From assembly GCF_000421845.1 (NCBI RefSeq), contig NZ_ATXU01000009.1, forward strand, positions 87,892 through 151,891: DNA of 64,000 nt, in the 5' to 3' direction. Numbering within the stretch: the stretch's first letter is position 1; each line of letters opens with the position of its first letter. A model generated the notes under the pieces. The model worked only from the letters and a program-made list of their open reading frames with translations, was not told the DNA's origin and made no database searches. The stretch is from Leucobacter chironomi DSM 19883. Its GTDB lineage: Bacteria; Actinomycetota; Actinomycetes; Actinomycetales; Microbacteriaceae. Positions 8,572-18,072 of this stretch are shown here, one piece after another. Position numbers and translations under genes: made by a program.

Positions 8572-9708
8572 ATGGCTGACGCGGCCGCGATCAGCCCCCC
8601 GCGCATCTCGGGCTTCAACTACGTTCAGCCGCTCGGTTCGGGCGGCTTTGCGCATGTGTACCAGTACGAGCAGAACATGCCGCGGCGCATGGTCGCCGTG
8701 AAAGTGCTCACCGGCAGCGAGCGCGCCGGGGCGATCGTCGCTTCGAACGAGGAGCGGTCGGCCTTCGAGGCCGAGGCCGACGCGATGGCGCGGCTGTCGA
8801 GCCACCCCTCCATCGTGTCGATCTTCGCGGCGAGCATCTCGAGCGACGGGCACCCCTATATTGCGATGGAGTTCTGCCCGGAGTCGTTCCGGCACCGGTC
8901 CAACGGCAACCCCATCCCGCTCGACGAGGTGCTCGATGCGGGGGTGCGCCTGGCGGGCGCCCTGGAGACCGCGCACCGCTCGGGGATCCTGCACCGCGAC
9001 ATCAAGCCCTCGAACGTGCTGCTCGCGACGACCGGCCGGCCGGTGCTGGCCGACTTCGGCATCGTGTCGCTGCGCGGCCAGATGCGCGGGGCGGGCACGA
9101 GCGAGGCGATGTCGATCCCGTGGGCGGCGCCCGAGGTGATCGAACGCACCACGGCGGGCACTCCCGCGAGCGAGGTGTGGTCGCTCGCGGCCACGCTCTA
9201 CACCTTCGCGGCGGGCCGCTCGCCGTTCTCGCGCGAGAGCGGCACGAAGGACACGCGCAAGGCGATGAGCGCGCGCATCGTGCGCGCCGCCTACACTCCC
9301 GTGCCCGGCGCGCAGGGGTACGAGGCCTTCGACGGGGTGATGGCGGCGGCGATGACGAAGCAGCCGGAGCGGCGCTTCGCCTCGATGCAGCAGTTCGGCG
9401 AGGCCCTGCAGCAGTTGCAGCGGCTGTACGGCTACGACGTGACGCCGCTCGATGTGGTGCGCCAGGAGTGGATGCCGCAGACCGCCCCGGCGGCGGGGGT
9501 GCGGGGACCGGTGGTCTCCAGCGTGCGGCCCGAGGGGCGTGCGAGTCGGCGTGCGGATCTCGAACGGGATCGCGCAGCGGCTGCCGGCCCCCGCAGTGCG
9601 CGCGGTGAGCGCGGCACGGTGCTGCGGCCGGTGCTGATCGGCGCGGGCTCGGCGGTGGGCGTGCTGCTGGTGGCGGTGGCGCTGTTCGCCCTGGTGGGCG
9701 GTCGCTGA
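8572..9708 (+). CDS. membrane Ser/Thr protein kinase (PknB-like, no extracellular sensor)
   Basis: 378-residue Hanks-type kinase. The catalytic domain covers about residues 12-285: glycine loop LGSGGFAHV (21-29), ATP-binding Lys44, HRDIKPSN (141-148) with catalytic Asp143, DFG (161-163) and activation-loop end IPWAAPE (182-188). A basic, low-complexity juxtamembrane stretch follows, then one hydrophobic helix (about 350-374) and only a few residues beyond it, so there is no PASTA or other external sensor. Its TGA shares one base with the ATG of the giant Ig-like gene, implying coupled translation. With the PP2C and FHA genes downstream it forms a phospho-signalling set; likely substrates are the encoded neighbours (inference). 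Confidence 0.93.
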   Translation: MADAAAISPPRISGFNYVQPLGSGGFAHVYQYEQNMPRRMVAVKVLTGSERAGAIVASNEERSAFEAEADAMARLSSHPSIVSIFAASISSDGHPYIAMEFCPESFRHRSNGNPIPLDEVLDAGVRLAGALETAHRSGILHRDIKPSNVLLATTGRPVLADFGIVSLRGQMRGAGTSEAMSIPWAAPEVIERTTAGTPASEVWSLAATLYTFAAGRSPFSRESGTKDTRKAMSARIVRAAYTPVPGAQGYEAFDGVMAAAMTKQPERRFASMQQFGEALQQLQRLYGYDVTPLDVVRQEWMPQTAPAAGVRGPVVSSVRPEGRASRRADLERDRAAAAGPRSARGERGTVLRPVLIGAGSAVGVLLVAVALFALVGGR

Positions 9709-12700
9709 TGGCACGCGGAGGCCGCTCGCCGGGCCGTCGATCGCGCCTGATCACCTGGATCTCTGGGGCCGCAGCGCTGGCGATGATCGCGACGATCGCG
9801 GTGGTGGCGGCGGGTTACGACGCCCGTGAGACTCCGCGCGAGGAACCCGCCGTGTGGGCGATGCGCGGCTCCGGCCAGTACGCGCGCGTGAACACGCTCA
9901 CTGGCGAGATCGACACGGTGCGCCGGGTCGACGATCCGAGCGGCGTGCTGCAGTCGGGATCGCGCGGCGCCGTGCTGAGTCACGGCGACGGCCGCATCTG
10001 GGGCATCGATCCGACGATGCCGCGCGACCTCATCGAAGACGGCGGATCTGCGCAGCCGGAAGGCGAAGCCGAGACGGCGGCCTCGGCGCCGTCCGGCGAG
10101 GCGGCGGCGTCCCGCACCCCGGAGGGCACCCGCGATACGCTGGCATCGGGCGACGCGGTGCTCTTCCGCACGGCGGACGGGGACGTGTTCCTGTCGCGCT
10201 TCGGCGAGGGCGCCGAGCGCGGCCTCTCGGATCCGGTGTTGCTCGATCCGCTCGCCGACGTCGAGACGGAGGCCGAGGATCAGGAGCCGGGCGGCACGTC
10301 GGAGGAGAACCCGGGCTTCTCGTCGAGCGCCGTCGCGCTCGATGAGCAGGGGCGGGCGTTGCTGTTCTCGGCGGAGACCCGCGAGCTGCGCTGGTACGAC
10401 ATCGAGCGCGAGCGCTTCACGCGAAGCGAGAAGGCTCCCGAGGGTGTGCCCGGTGAGGGCGTGCAGCTCGCGATCGTGGACGGCCGATGGGTGCTGTTCG
10501 ACGCGGAGTCCGGTCGCCTCTGGTGGGAGGGAGCCGAGCGGCCGGTCGAGTTCGACGCCGGCGCCGGCGCGCTGCTGCAGGCGTCGAGCACGGACGGCGC
10601 CGAAGCGCTCGTGGCCGATGGATCCGGTCTCTGGGGCGTGACGGCGCAGCGCGCAGAACGCCTCGAAGAGGCCGACGGCGTCCCGGTGCAGCCGATCGAG
10701 TTGGCGGGCGTGCGCTATGCGGCGTGGCTGGGCCAGAACGGCGCGCGGCTGTGGTCGTCGGCGGAGGGCGCCGCGCCGCTCGAACTCGACGGGGCGGTGG
10801 ACATGCCCGGGCAGCCGGACCCGGTGTTCCGCTCGAACGGCACGAGCGCGCTGCTCTCCGAGCAGGTCACGGGCATGATGTGGACGCTGCCGGAGGGCCG
10901 GCTGATCCCCGTCGAGCAGTGGTCGCTCGTCGACCCGCCGAAGGAGCGCAGCGGTGCGGTGGTCGTCGACGACGTCACCGAGCAGGAGCCGCCCGTGGCG
11001 GTCTCCGACGAGTTCGGCGTGCGAGCCGGTGAGCCGGCGCCGCTGCCGGTGCTGCTCAACGACTTCGATCCGAACCGCAAGGACGTGCTCACGATCGTCT
11101 CGGAGGGGCTCGCGGCAGACCTGCCGGAGTCGTTCGGCACGGTCTCGATGATCACTGATGCGCAGTCGCTCGTGGTGCAGCCGAGCCCGGACGCGAAGGG
11201 CACGGCGACGTTCAGCTACCGGGTCACCGACGGCGTGCTCACCTCGGAGCCCGCCACCGTCACCCTGACCGTCGTCGGCGACGACACGAACACCGCCCCC
11301 CAGTGGTGCCCGGTGCAGGGTTGCCAGCGGGCGTGGCCGAGCCCCGAGCTCGCGCCTGGGGGCACCCTGGTGCTGCCGATCCTGGAGGGCTGGGTCGACC
11401 CCGACGGCGATCCGATGATGCTGGAATCCGCCGAGCCCGCGAACCCGGGCGACCCGGTGCGGGCCCTCGTCACCGCAGACGGCCGCCTGGCGCTGCGCCA
11501 CACCGACCCCAACGCGCCCGACAGCGACGTGGCGGTGCGGGTGACGGTCGCCGACTCGCGCGGCGAGCGGACCGAGCGCGAACTGAGCGTGCAGATCCGC
11601 AGCAATGCGCAAGCGGAGATGGCCGCCATCGCCGCGACGGCCCAGGTGAATGCGCCGCTGGCGGTACGCCCGCTGTCGCGCATCGTGGGCGGCTCCGGAT
11701 CATACGCCCTGGTCGACGCGAGCGTGCAGACGGGGTCGGCGACCGCGGCGGTCAACGCCGGGGCCGGCACGATCGAGGTCACGGCGAAGGAGCCGGGGGT
11801 GACCGTCATCGCGCTGACGGCGCGCGACACGGGGACCGAGGCCGAGATCTCGGGCACGCTGCGCGTCACCGCGGTCGAGGCGCGGCCGAAGCTCGGTCTG
11901 CCGCCTCTGCGCGCCTTCGTGCGCCCCCTCGCCGACACCACCGTCGACGTGCTCGACGCTGTGCCCGGCGCGAACGGCCGCGCCCTCGTGGTGCGGGCCG
12001 CGAACGTGGTGGATGGCGAGCTGCGCGCCGACGTGATCGAGCACGCGCGGGTGCGGGTCTCCGGCAGCACCCCCGACGGCGCCCCCGGTCGCATCGGAGC
12101 GGCCGACGTGTCGGTGGCCGAGGGCGTCGACACCGCGGTGGGGCGTCTGACCGTCTTCCAGGTGCCGGACACCGGCTCGGTCGGTGCGATCGCCGTGGCC
12201 GACGCCGCGACGGTGCGCGCGGGGGCGGTCGCCGACATCCCCGTGCTCGAGAACGATGTGGCGCCGCCCGGGCAGCGCCTCGTGCTGCACCCCGAGGTGG
12301 GCGGTTCCGGCGCGAAGGGCGAGCTCGCCTTCGCCTCCGGCAACACGCTGCGCTACCTCGCGCCGACCGAGCCCGGCACCTACACGCTCAGCTACACCAC
12401 GTACAGCGCGAGCTCGCCCGAGGCGAGCGACGTGGGGCAGGTGCGGGTGACCGTGCTGCCGCGCGACGGCAACCGCGCCCCCCAGCCGCGCACGCTCACC
12501 GTCAGGCTCGCGCCCGGCGAGCGCGCCACCGCGCAGGTGCCGCTCTCCGGGGTCGACCCCGACGGCGACCGCGTGCGTCTGACCGGGGTGAGCGCGTCGG
12601 ACGACGCTCAGGTCTCGGCGACGCTCTCGCCCCGCAGCTCGGCCGTGCAGGTGGAGGCGTCGAAGAAGGCCGAGCCGGGACTGCGCATGATGCAGTACGC

Positions 12701-15611
12701 CGTGCGCGACGAGTTCGGCGGCACGGCCGAGGGTCGTCTGCGCGTGATCGTCACCGAGGCCGACCCCGCAGGCGGTGCGCCGATCACCTACAGCGACTAC
12801 GTGCGTCTCGCGAAGGGGGCGGACGAGCCTGCTGTGGTGCGTCCCCTCGACAACGACATCGACCCCGCGAACGGCGAGCTCGAACTGCTCGAGGTGGTGC
12901 CCAACGTGCCGGGCGGCCGGGAGTCGCCGCAGTATCGCGCCCTGCTCGAACGCCTCGACACCTCGGAGCTCGACCAGGGCCGGGTTGCGGTGCGGGGCGG
13001 CGACGATCTCGGCACTGTCTCGTATCGGTACACGGTGCGCTCGTCGAAGAGCACGAGCACGGCCGACGGGCTGATCGTGGTGCAGGTGTCGGCGCGCGTG
13101 GGTCAGCAGGCGCCCACCGTGATGGACACCGTGCTTTCGGCGAGGGACCGCGCCGAGCTGGAGCGCGGCGGCGTCGACGTGGTCACCGACCGCGTCTACT
13201 GGGCGGCCGGCGATGCGCGCTCGCTGCAGATGACGGTGTGGGGCTCCGCGGCGGATCGCTTCTCCTCGAGAGGGAACCGGATCGTCGGCGAGTACCGCGC
13301 CGAGGGCGACCTGGTGCCCTTCAAGCTCTCCGGGGTCGATCTCACCGGGCAGGAGGTCGAGTCGTTCGGCTTCCTGGTGGTGCCGCCCCTCGACGAGCTG
13401 CGGCTGACGCTCAAGCCCGGCCTCGCGCCCATCAGGGTCGACGAGGGCAAGTCCGTCGATGTGGCGCTCGCCGACGTCGTCGATCTCGCGGCGGGCGATG
13501 AGGCCGAGTTCAAGGTCGGGGCGTTCCCGACGCAGCGCGCCCAGGCGAGCTGCTCGGCGAAGGACGCGACGGGACTCAGCTATGCGGCGGGCAAAGAGCC
13601 CCCCTGGGTCGACACCTGCGTCGTCTCGGTGAAGCTCACCGAGCAGAGGGCGTGGACCCACCTCGCGCTGCCCGTCGAGATCGTGCCGAACTCGCCGGTC
13701 GCCGAGTTGGAGACGCTCACCCGCACGGTCGCGCCCGGCGCCTCTGAGACGATCAACCTGCTCGACATGGTGCGCTGGCAGGGCGGCCGCGAGGGCAAAC
13801 CGGGCGATCTGAGGTTCAGCGTGAGCGGCGGCGGGGGCAGCTTCGAAGTGGTGCCCTCCGGCCAGCAGCTGAGCGTCACGGCCCGCGCGGATGCGGTGCC
13901 GGGCGGCCAGGACGCGCTGGTGGTCACGGTCTCGGGCGCCGGCGAGAGCCAGGCGCCGCTCACACTGCGCGTGGGCGAGGCCGCGAAGGACACTCCGCGC
14001 GGTGCCACCGTGCAGCTGAACTGCACGGTGGGGTCGAGCTGTCAGGCGGCGCTCATCGGCGCGCCGGGCGAGCACGATCCCTTCGCGGGCAAGAGCGGCG
14101 GCGGGCTGAAGCTGGAGGCCGTCTCGGGCGGATCGTGCGCCGTGGGAACGTTCCAGGCCACGGGGGGCTCGGTGACGGTCGACTGGCCGAACGGTGCGAA
14201 GGGCGCCGGCGGCAAGTGCACGGCATCGTTCACCGTGCGCGACGCTCAGAACCGCACCGGCGAGGGCGTCATCGAGCTCGACGCGCAGGGCGTGCCGCGC
14301 CCGCCGGCCGCGATCTCGGCGGTCTCCTACACCTCGAACTCGGTGACACTCCGGGTGACGCTCAGCGGCGAGGCCTCGCACCCTGCGACCGAGGGCGTGC
14401 GCCTGCGGATGGACGGAGCGGGGCATCCGGCCAGTTGCAGCGGATCTGGCGCCTCCTACGACTGCGTGGTGAGCGGCCTCGCCAACGGCGAGAAGCACAG
14501 CTTCACCGCGGTGGCCTTCAACTCGGTGGGCGAATCGGAGCCGACCGCGAACGCCGCCCCGGCCTGGGCGTACGAGCGGCCCGAGCAGCCGCGGGTCGAC
14601 GCGAAGCAGGTCTCGGCGGAGTCGCCGGACACCGGCACGGTGAGGCTGGATATCGCCGGCAAGGCGGGCACGAGCGGGTTCCGGATCGTGACGCCCGCCG
14701 GCACGACGACTCTGAGCGGGCAGAGCGGCACCGCGAGGATCGCGAGCCTGCCCGTCGGCGGGGCCGAGATCTCGGTCGTGCCGCTGAGCGCGCACGAACC
14801 CCCGAGCGGCGACTCCGCGGAGGGGTCGAACTGGGTCGACACCGTGCCGGTGACGGGGCGGCCCATCGTCTCGATCACGGCGGGGAGCTCGGAGCAGGGC
14901 AGCAGCCAGGCGACGGTGATCGTGACCGTCGATTCGCGCGGCGCCCCCGAGGCGAGGTGGGGTGTGAGCACGGGCGGCGGCTGCAGCCCGAGCACCTCCG
15001 GCGACGGCGGCACGAAGTCCGTGACGGGCACGGCCTACCACCCGCTCGAGGTGACGGCCTGCGCCGAGAACAAGTGGGGGGCCGCCCTCACCACCGCCTC
15101 GGTGGTCGTCAACGTCGGCGGCACGCCTCCGCCGCCCGTGGTCGAGTCGGGGTACACGATCCGCACGACCCCCACGGTGTCAGGATCGGTCGCGAGCTAC
15201 GACTTCGCCGCAGGCCCGACAGTGTCGGCGAACGCGGGCCACACCCTCGACTTCCGCGTGAACGGTGCGAGCGTCGGCGGCGCCTTCCCCGCGACGGTGA
15301 CGGCCGGTTCCGCCTACAGCGTCGCGCAGTGCAAGAACGGGGTGTGCTCCGAGGCGGTCTCCATCACCGGCAATGCGCCCGGCCCCGTGACCGTCGATCT
15401 CAGCGGCTGCATTCCCTCCACCGCCACCACGGCGGAGCTGCGCGCCCGCATCTCCGAGCATGCTCGCTCCTCGGGCTTGCCGAGCTTCGATCACGCCGCC
15501 GGCACGCTCACCGTGAACTGGATGGGGCCATACGAGAACCTCGGCATGCTGACTGCTTCGGTCTGCGCCGAGCCGGATCCGGAGCCGCCCCCGGGCCCCG
15601 AAAGCCCCTGA
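9708..15611 (+). CDS. giant N-anchored extracellular protein with cadherin/Ig-like and FN3 repeats
   Basis: 1967 residues. A basic 17-residue cytosolic tail and one membrane helix (about 15-36) suggest type II anchoring with nearly all of the chain outside. Residues about 40-400 look like a beta-propeller-type region (repeated short Trp/Gly strands); from about 425 onward run tandem Ig/cadherin-like modules with calcium-binding-like loops (NDFDPN, VDPDGDP, LENDV, DNDIDPAN). An FN3-type module lies near 1530-1640 and the tail ends Pro-rich without a sorting motif. Paired cysteines occur (for example WCPVQGC). The start overlaps the kinase stop; moxR follows 77 nt later. Probably a surface scaffold, adhesin or sensor; ligand unknown. 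Composition matches the neighbours. Confidence 0.85.
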   Translation: MARGGRSPGRRSRLITWISGAAALAMIATIAVVAAGYDARETPREEPAVWAMRGSGQYARVNTLTGEIDTVRRVDDPSGVLQSGSRGAVLSHGDGRIWGIDPTMPRDLIEDGGSAQPEGEAETAASAPSGEAAASRTPEGTRDTLASGDAVLFRTADGDVFLSRFGEGAERGLSDPVLLDPLADVETEAEDQEPGGTSEENPGFSSSAVALDEQGRALLFSAETRELRWYDIERERFTRSEKAPEGVPGEGVQLAIVDGRWVLFDAESGRLWWEGAERPVEFDAGAGALLQASSTDGAEALVADGSGLWGVTAQRAERLEEADGVPVQPIELAGVRYAAWLGQNGARLWSSAEGAAPLELDGAVDMPGQPDPVFRSNGTSALLSEQVTGMMWTLPEGRLIPVEQWSLVDPPKERSGAVVVDDVTEQEPPVAVSDEFGVRAGEPAPLPVLLNDFDPNRKDVLTIVSEGLAADLPESFGTVSMITDAQSLVVQPSPDAKGTATFSYRVTDGVLTSEPATVTLTVVGDDTNTAPQWCPVQGCQRAWPSPELAPGGTLVLPILEGWVDPDGDPMMLESAEPANPGDPVRALVTADGRLALRHTDPNAPDSDVAVRVTVADSRGERTERELSVQIRSNAQAEMAAIAATAQVNAPLAVRPLSRIVGGSGSYALVDASVQTGSATAAVNAGAGTIEVTAKEPGVTVIALTARDTGTEAEISGTLRVTAVEARPKLGLPPLRAFVRPLADTTVDVLDAVPGANGRALVVRAANVVDGELRADVIEHARVRVSGSTPDGAPGRIGAADVSVAEGVDTAVGRLTVFQVPDTGSVGAIAVADAATVRAGAVADIPVLENDVAPPGQRLVLHPEVGGSGAKGELAFASGNTLRYLAPTEPGTYTLSYTTYSASSPEASDVGQVRVTVLPRDGNRAPQPRTLTVRLAPGERATAQVPLSGVDPDGDRVRLTGVSASDDAQVSATLSPRSSAVQVEASKKAEPGLRMMQYAVRDEFGGTAEGRLRVIVTEADPAGGAPITYSDYVRLAKGADEPAVVRPLDNDIDPANGELELLEVVPNVPGGRESPQYRALLERLDTSELDQGRVAVRGGDDLGTVSYRYTVRSSKSTSTADGLIVVQVSARVGQQAPTVMDTVLSARDRAELERGGVDVVTDRVYWAAGDARSLQMTVWGSAADRFSSRGNRIVGEYRAEGDLVPFKLSGVDLTGQEVESFGFLVVPPLDELRLTLKPGLAPIRVDEGKSVDVALADVVDLAAGDEAEFKVGAFPTQRAQASCSAKDATGLSYAAGKEPPWVDTCVVSVKLTEQRAWTHLALPVEIVPNSPVAELETLTRTVAPGASETINLLDMVRWQGGREGKPGDLRFSVSGGGGSFEVVPSGQQLSVTARADAVPGGQDALVVTVSGAGESQAPLTLRVGEAAKDTPRGATVQLNCTVGSSCQAALIGAPGEHDPFAGKSGGGLKLEAVSGGSCAVGTFQATGGSVTVDWPNGAKGAGGKCTASFTVRDAQNRTGEGVIELDAQGVPRPPAAISAVSYTSNSVTLRVTLSGEASHPATEGVRLRMDGAGHPASCSGSGASYDCVVSGLANGEKHSFTAVAFNSVGESEPTANAAPAWAYERPEQPRVDAKQVSAESPDTGTVRLDIAGKAGTSGFRIVTPAGTTTLSGQSGTARIASLPVGGAEISVVPLSAHEPPSGDSAEGSNWVDTVPVTGRPIVSITAGSSEQGSSQATVIVTVDSRGAPEARWGVSTGGGCSPSTSGDGGTKSVTGTAYHPLEVTACAENKWGAALTTASVVVNVGGTPPPPVVESGYTIRTTPTVSGSVASYDFAAGPTVSANAGHTLDFRVNGASVGGAFPATVTAGSAYSVAQCKNGVCSEAVSITGNAPGPVTVDLSGCIPSTATTAELRARISEHARSSGLPSFDHAAGTLTVNWMGPYENLGMLTASVCAEPDPEPPPGPESP

Positions 15612-15688
15612 CCGCCGGCCGCTCACCGAGATCCACCTGCCGCACCGCCACCCGCGCCCGCCCCGTCCGCAACACGAAGGAACCCAAG

Positions 15689-16690
15689 ATGACACCTCAG
15701 CCGAACCTCGCGGCCGCCGCCACGATCGGCCCCATCACCGATGAGCGGGCCCGCTGGGCCAGCGACGCCGTGCGCACCGTCGCCGACGCCATCGAGGTGG
15801 CGATCCAGGGCAAGCGCCGCGTGATCGAGCTGGTCGTCGCCACCGCGATCGCGGGCGGGCACGTGCTGCTCGAGGACGTGCCGGGCACCGGCAAGACCGC
15901 TCTCGCCCGCGCGCTGGCGAAGACGATGCACGGCACCTCGTCGCGCATCCAGTTCACCCCCGATCTGCTGCCGGGCGACGTGACCGGCATCACGGTCTAC
16001 GACCAGAAGCAGGGCATCTTCGAGTTCCACGCCGGGCCGATCTTCGCGAACGTGGTGCTGGCCGACGAGATCAACCGGGCGAGCCCGAAGACCCAGTCGG
16101 CGCTGCTCGAGGTGATGGAGGAGCACCAGGTCACGGTCGACGGTCAGACGCACCGCGTGGGCGACCCCTTCCTCGTGATCGCCACGCAGAACCCCGTCGA
16201 GCAGGCGGGCACCTACCGGCTGCCCGAGGCCCAGCTCGACCGCTTCATGATCAAGACCTCGATCGGCTACCCCGACGAGGCGGCCATGATGCGCATCCTG
16301 CAGCAGATCGCCGGCACCCCGGAGGTGCCGGCCGTGATGAACGTGGGCACGCTCTCCCAGCTGCAGCAGTTCTCGCGCGCCGTCTCGGTGAGCCCGCTCA
16401 TCGCGTCCTACGTCTCCGAGCTCGTCGAGGCCAGCCGTCGTGCCGGCGAGGTGCGTCTCGGCGCGAGCGTGCGCGGTGCGCTCTCGCTCGTGCGCATGGC
16501 GTCGGCGTGGGCGCTCGTCTCGGGTCGCCCCTACATCACGCCCGACGATGTGCGCGAGCTCGCCATCCCGGTGCTCGCCCACCGTCTCGTGCTCGAGCCC
16601 GAGGCCGAGTTCGAAGGGGTGACGGCCGAGGCCGTGATCGGCCGGATCCTCATCGACACCCCTGTGCCGCAGGAGAACGGCACGGCGTGA
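15689..16690 (+). CDS. MoxR family AAA+ ATPase
   Basis: 333-residue MoxR-type AAA+ ATPase, a class of chaperone-like enzymes that usually act with vWA or DUF58 partners to mature or activate complexes. Walker A EDVPGTGKTAL is near residue 60, Walker B VVLADEINRA near 120, sensor 1 IATQNP near 168, and the C-terminal lid follows. ATG 15689 is preceded by GAAGGAA; the frame is open far upstream but only as shadow of the Ig-like gene. Its TGA overlaps the GTG of the DUF58 gene (GTGA), the start of a run of five overlapping genes. Confidence 0.95.
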   Translation: MTPQPNLAAAATIGPITDERARWASDAVRTVADAIEVAIQGKRRVIELVVATAIAGGHVLLEDVPGTGKTALARALAKTMHGTSSRIQFTPDLLPGDVTGITVYDQKQGIFEFHAGPIFANVVLADEINRASPKTQSALLEVMEEHQVTVDGQTHRVGDPFLVIATQNPVEQAGTYRLPEAQLDRFMIKTSIGYPDEAAMMRILQQIAGTPEVPAVMNVGTLSQLQQFSRAVSVSPLIASYVSELVEASRRAGEVRLGASVRGALSLVRMASAWALVSGRPYITPDDVRELAIPVLAHRLVLEPEAEFEGVTAEAVIGRILIDTPVPQENGTA

Positions 16691-18072
16691 GCGACGAGAG
16701 TACCCGGGGTCGCCTGTTCCGCACCGCGACGCGCGGGATGCGGCATACGCGGGGCACCCGGACGGCGTCGCGTCTCGGCGAGACGCGCACCTCGACGCGG
16801 GCGCTGGATCCGGTGCAGCGGCGCCGTGTCGTCGCGCGCCGGTGGTGGCGGCGCACGCGCCGCCGGGCGGGCCGTGCCTGGCGGGGAGTGACGCAGGCCG
16901 TCACCCCGCTGGGCTGGTTCGTGCTCGCGCTGACGGCGAGCGGTGCGGTGCTGGGGGTCGCGTTCTCGTGGATCGAGGCGTGGTTCGCCGCGGTGGTGGG
17001 CGGGCTGCTGCTCGTCATCGCCGCCCCGTTCCTGGTGGGCAGCCGCGCCTATCGCGTGCGGCTCCTGCTCGACCGGCGCAGTGTCACGGTGGGCGGTGAG
17101 GTGCAGGTGCGGGTGATCGTCGAGAACGGCGGATCCCGGCCCGCGCTGCCCGCAGTGGCCGAGCTGCCCGTGGGACCGGCGCTGCGGGAGCTCACGGTGC
17201 CGTTCATCGGGCCGGGAGCCTCGGTGGAGCTGCCGGTGCGGGTGCCGGCTGCACGGCGGGGCGTAGTGCCGGTGGGGCCGCTCACCGTGGCCCGCCGCGA
17301 CCCCGTCGGGCTGCTGCGGCGCGAGGTGACCTGGCCGGAGCGGCATCTCGTGCACGTGCATCCCGCGATCGCCGTGCTGCCGCCGAACTCCGCGGGGCTC
17401 GTGCGCGATCTCGAGGGCACGTCGAGCCGACGGCTCACCGACTCAGACCTCTCGTTCTACGCGGTGCGCGAGTACGCCCGCGGCGACGCCATGCGGCACG
17501 TGCACTGGAAGTCGACGGCCAAGACGGGCACGCTCATGGTGCGGCAGTACGAGGAGTCGCAGACGGCCCGGGTCGCCGTGCTCTTCGATGCGATCCGCGA
17601 GGAATACCAGAACGACGACGAGTTCGAGCTGGCGGTGAGCGTCGCGGCGTCGATCTCGGTGCAGGCGGTGCGGGAGGGGCGGGAGCGCTTCGTCGCATCG
17701 GCGTGGGCGCCGGGCCGGGTTCGGCCCAGCATCGATGGTCTCGAGGAGCTGCCGTCGCGCGACCCGCAGCAGCTGCTCGACGCGTGGGCGGAGCTGGAGG
17801 CGGCGCCCGACGGGGTGCCGTTCGAAGCGCTCGCCCGAGGGCTCGCGCAGTCCCGTCGCCCGCTGTCGATCGTGGCGATCGTGACGGGGTCCGGCGCCGA
17901 TCTCGCGCGGATCCGTCGGGCTGCCGTCGCGTTCGCCCCCGACGTGCAGGTGCTCGCGGTGCGCTGCGATCTGCACGCCGAGCCGCGCGCGCAGCGCATC
18001 GATCCGCTCACCGTGTTCACCGTCGGCGCCCTCGGTGATCTGCCCCAGCTGATGGTCAGGGGTGCGCGGTGA
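16687..18072 (+). CDS. DUF58 domain membrane protein
   Basis: 461 residues. A very basic cytosolic N-terminus (about 1-70), two hydrophobic helices (about 75-120), a beta-rich region, then the DUF58 core with the family signature REYARGDAMRHVHWKSTAK and VRQYEESQ near residues 258-300. DUF58 proteins are the regular partners of MoxR ATPases and are related to vWA folds. Translation is coupled at both ends: GTG start overlaps moxR, and its TGA overlaps the GTG of the transglutaminase-like gene. Biochemical role in actinobacteria is not established. Confidence 0.92.
   Translation: MSDESTRGRLFRTATRGMRHTRGTRTASRLGETRTSTRALDPVQRRRVVARRWWRRTRRRAGRAWRGVTQAVTPLGWFVLALTASGAVLGVAFSWIEAWFAAVVGGLLLVIAAPFLVGSRAYRVRLLLDRRSVTVGGEVQVRVIVENGGSRPALPAVAELPVGPALRELTVPFIGPGASVELPVRVPAARRGVVPVGPLTVARRDPVGLLRREVTWPERHLVHVHPAIAVLPPNSAGLVRDLEGTSSRRLTDSDLSFYAVREYARGDAMRHVHWKSTAKTGTLMVRQYEESQTARVAVLFDAIREEYQNDDEFELAVSVAASISVQAVREGRERFVASAWAPGRVRPSIDGLEELPSRDPQQLLDAWAELEAAPDGVPFEALARGLAQSRRPLSIVAIVTGSGADLARIRRAAVAFAPDVQVLAVRCDLHAEPRAQRIDPLTVFTVGALGDLPQLMVRGAR

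Noticed and set aside
11700..15041. Long open frame on the minus strand opposite the giant Ig-like gene
   Set aside because: Translation is Arg/Ala/His/Gly-rich with no domain; such antisense frames are usual in high-GC DNA and the plus strand has clear Ig-like modules.
14135..15688. Upstream extension of the moxR frame
   Set aside because: The extension lies wholly inside the Ig-like gene and reads as low-complexity Arg/Gly; a good ribosome site precedes 15689.
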